From positions 1 to 45,954 of the forward strand of contig JAFGVA010000136.1 in NCBI GenBank assembly GCA_016938235.1: a DNA stretch of 45,954 nt, given 5' to 3'. This stretch comes from Bacteroidales bacterium (lineage in GTDB: Bacteria > Bacteroidota > Bacteroidia > Bacteroidales > UBA10428). Shown one piece after another: positions 45,406 to 45,954 of the stretch. The notes under the pieces are model-generated. The model was given only the letters and a program-made list of their open reading frames with translations, searched no databases and was not told the origin of the DNA. The translations under genes were made by a program, and so were the position numbers. How positions within the stretch are numbered: the stretch's first letter is position 1; every line of letters starts with the position of its first letter.

Positions 45406-45617
45406 ATTGCCGGCTTTTAGTATATAAGTTACGAAGTAAATGTAAAAAATAATATCGTTCAATTGCAGGTAATAAACATTAGAGGTCTTTTTTAAGACAT
45501 AAGGGACAAAAATTTATTGTTTTTTGACTCGGTGAAACCAGGGAGCAATTAATTACACAAAGAAACACTGAGTTTATTGAGGAGCACAAAGCTTTTCAGA
45601 CAACTTCTTACTTCTTC

Positions 45618-45711
45618 TGCGGAGAAAGCGGGATTGCCCGTTCATGCTTCGCTTCGTGAAGGCTGCACCGTTCGAACCCCTGACATCCCTGCCGGTTCTC
45701 ATCCCTCTTTA
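45618..45711. repeat. Structured repeat, copy A (tRNA-3'-end-like with inserted hairpin)
   Basis: First of two related units. Its ends form an inverted repeat with one mismatch: AAAGCGGGAT at 45625-45634 and ATCCCTCTTT at 45701-45710. Within it lie TTCATGCTTCGCTTCGTGAA (45641-45660), a self-complementary stretch, and TTCGAACCCC, which resembles the T-loop side of a tRNA read from the minus strand. It is about 80 percent identical by eye to copy B. Confidence 0.6.
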
Positions 45712-45726
45712 AAAAATTTACGGCAC

Positions 45727-45749
45727 AAAAAAACCAGCCCTGAAGCTGG
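45727..45749 (-). terminator. Terminator-like hairpin between the two structured repeats
   Basis: On the minus strand CCAGC and GCTGG (45745-45749 and 45734-45738) pair around a six-base loop and are followed by seven T residues (45727-45733). It would stop minus-strand transcription coming from beyond the window before the beta-helix gene. Confidence 0.6.
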
Positions 45750-45763
45750 GTCTTATCTCCTTT

Positions 45764-45854
45764 GGCGGAGAAAGAGGGATTACTCGCTCATGCTTCGCTT
45801 CGTGAGGGCTACGCCGTTCGAACCCTCCATCCCTTCTGTTCTCATCCCTCTTTA
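45764..45854. repeat. Structured repeat, copy B (tRNA-3'-end-like with inserted hairpin)
   Basis: Second unit, with a perfect ten-base inverted repeat at its ends: AAAGAGGGAT at 45771-45780 and ATCCCTCTTT at 45844-45853. On the minus strand it contains GAGGGTTCGAA, then a hairpin-forming insert of about 35 bases, then ATCCCTCTTTCTCCGCCA. Without the insert this would read as the T-arm and acceptor end of a serine-type tRNA with CCA. No complete cloverleaf exists, so it is not an active tRNA. Confidence 0.6.
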
Positions 45855-45954
45855 CAAAACTTTATAAATTGTTAAATATTAGAAGAAGTATACCAGAGAT
45901 TATCACGAAAAGTATACCACTAAAATAGGAAAAAAATTATTCAGACTTAGCATA

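Larger units (their letters stand above)
45406..45954. other. Gene-free end region with repeats
   Basis: No real gene is seen. A plus-strand reading frame at 45577-45867 is a by-product of the repeats. From about 45540 the sequence has degenerate CACAAAG/CACTGAG-like units (45555-45590). A pair of structured repeats follows at 45618-45711 and 45764-45854. AAGTATACCA occurs twice near the end (from 45886 and from 45909). Upstream of the beta-helix gene on the minus strand, TACATTTA (45434-45441) is a one-mismatch -7 box. Confidence 0.4.

Noticed and set aside
45406-45462. Beta-helix protein start at the upstream ATG
   Set aside because: It would put 19 residues, themselves partly hydrophobic, before a normal signal peptide that begins at MKFKQSEF.
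45618-45854. Possible tRNA genes
   Set aside because: T-arm and acceptor-like pieces exist, but there is no D-arm, anticodon arm or matching 5' acceptor strand, and the T-loop is interrupted.
45577-45867. 96-codon plus-strand reading frame
   Set aside because: It covers the two structured repeats and their hairpins, has no recognisable protein features and contains the same translated pattern twice because of the repeats. Similar spurious frames arise from tRNA-like repeats.
1-45954. CRISPR array, prophage or insertion sequence
   Set aside because: No regularly spaced repeats, no cas, integrase or transposase motifs were found in any of the translated genes.

Overview
This window reads as a chromosomal segment of a low-GC member of the Bacteroidota, probably a free-living respiratory or facultative one. 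The evidence is: DUF4249 next to a TonB-dependent receptor, large secreted proteins ending in type IX secretion (T9SS) sorting domains, LytTR and DUF2490 proteins, CotH with lamin-tail domains, AT-rich leaders without clear Shine-Dalgarno sites, and several upstream boxes matching the Bacteroidota -7 element TAnnTTTG. A 2-oxoglutarate dehydrogenase E1/E2 pair argues for an oxidative TCA cycle. I cannot place it below phylum with confidence. No rRNA, intact tRNA, CRISPR array, phage or insertion sequence was seen.

Layout. 1-5.1 kb: a cell-envelope block on the plus strand (lipoprotein, DUF4249 lipoprotein, TonB receptor), followed by a fossil of another outer-membrane barrel and a bidirectional terminator. 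5.2-8.9 kb, minus: HtpG, an unknown secreted protein and an orphan LytTR response regulator. 9.2-12.2 kb, minus: a proton-translocating transhydrogenase with split alpha subunit (pntAA-pntAB-pntB). 12.7-18.0 kb, plus: sucA, sucB and a diaminopropionate-ammonia-lyase-like PLP enzyme. 18.4-22.3 kb, plus: a 1283-residue T9SS cargo protein.

22.3-25.0 kb holds the most distinctive system. It has a 55-residue protein that is little more than a signal peptide plus a PID-CTERM-like sorting tail, a phosphoethanolamine-transferase-like membrane enzyme, and a complete small exosortase (Cys96, Arg137, His156). I read this as a compact exosortase/substrate locus. 25.0-29.6 kb, minus: a CotH/lamin-tail T9SS protein, a small lipoprotein and a DUF2490 barrel.

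29.8-37.3 kb: DUF2062 protein, glycosyltransferase, murB, then a minus-strand run nfeD-like protease, mltG, phosphohexomutase and barrel protein, mostly envelope and cell-wall functions. 37.5-42.7 kb, plus: purB, an MsbA-like ABC exporter and two glycosyltransferases, tightly packed. 42.9-45.4 kb, minus: an OsmC protein and a secreted parallel beta-helix protein. The last 550 bases hold a tandem pair of structured repeats that resemble tRNA 3' ends with an inserted hairpin.
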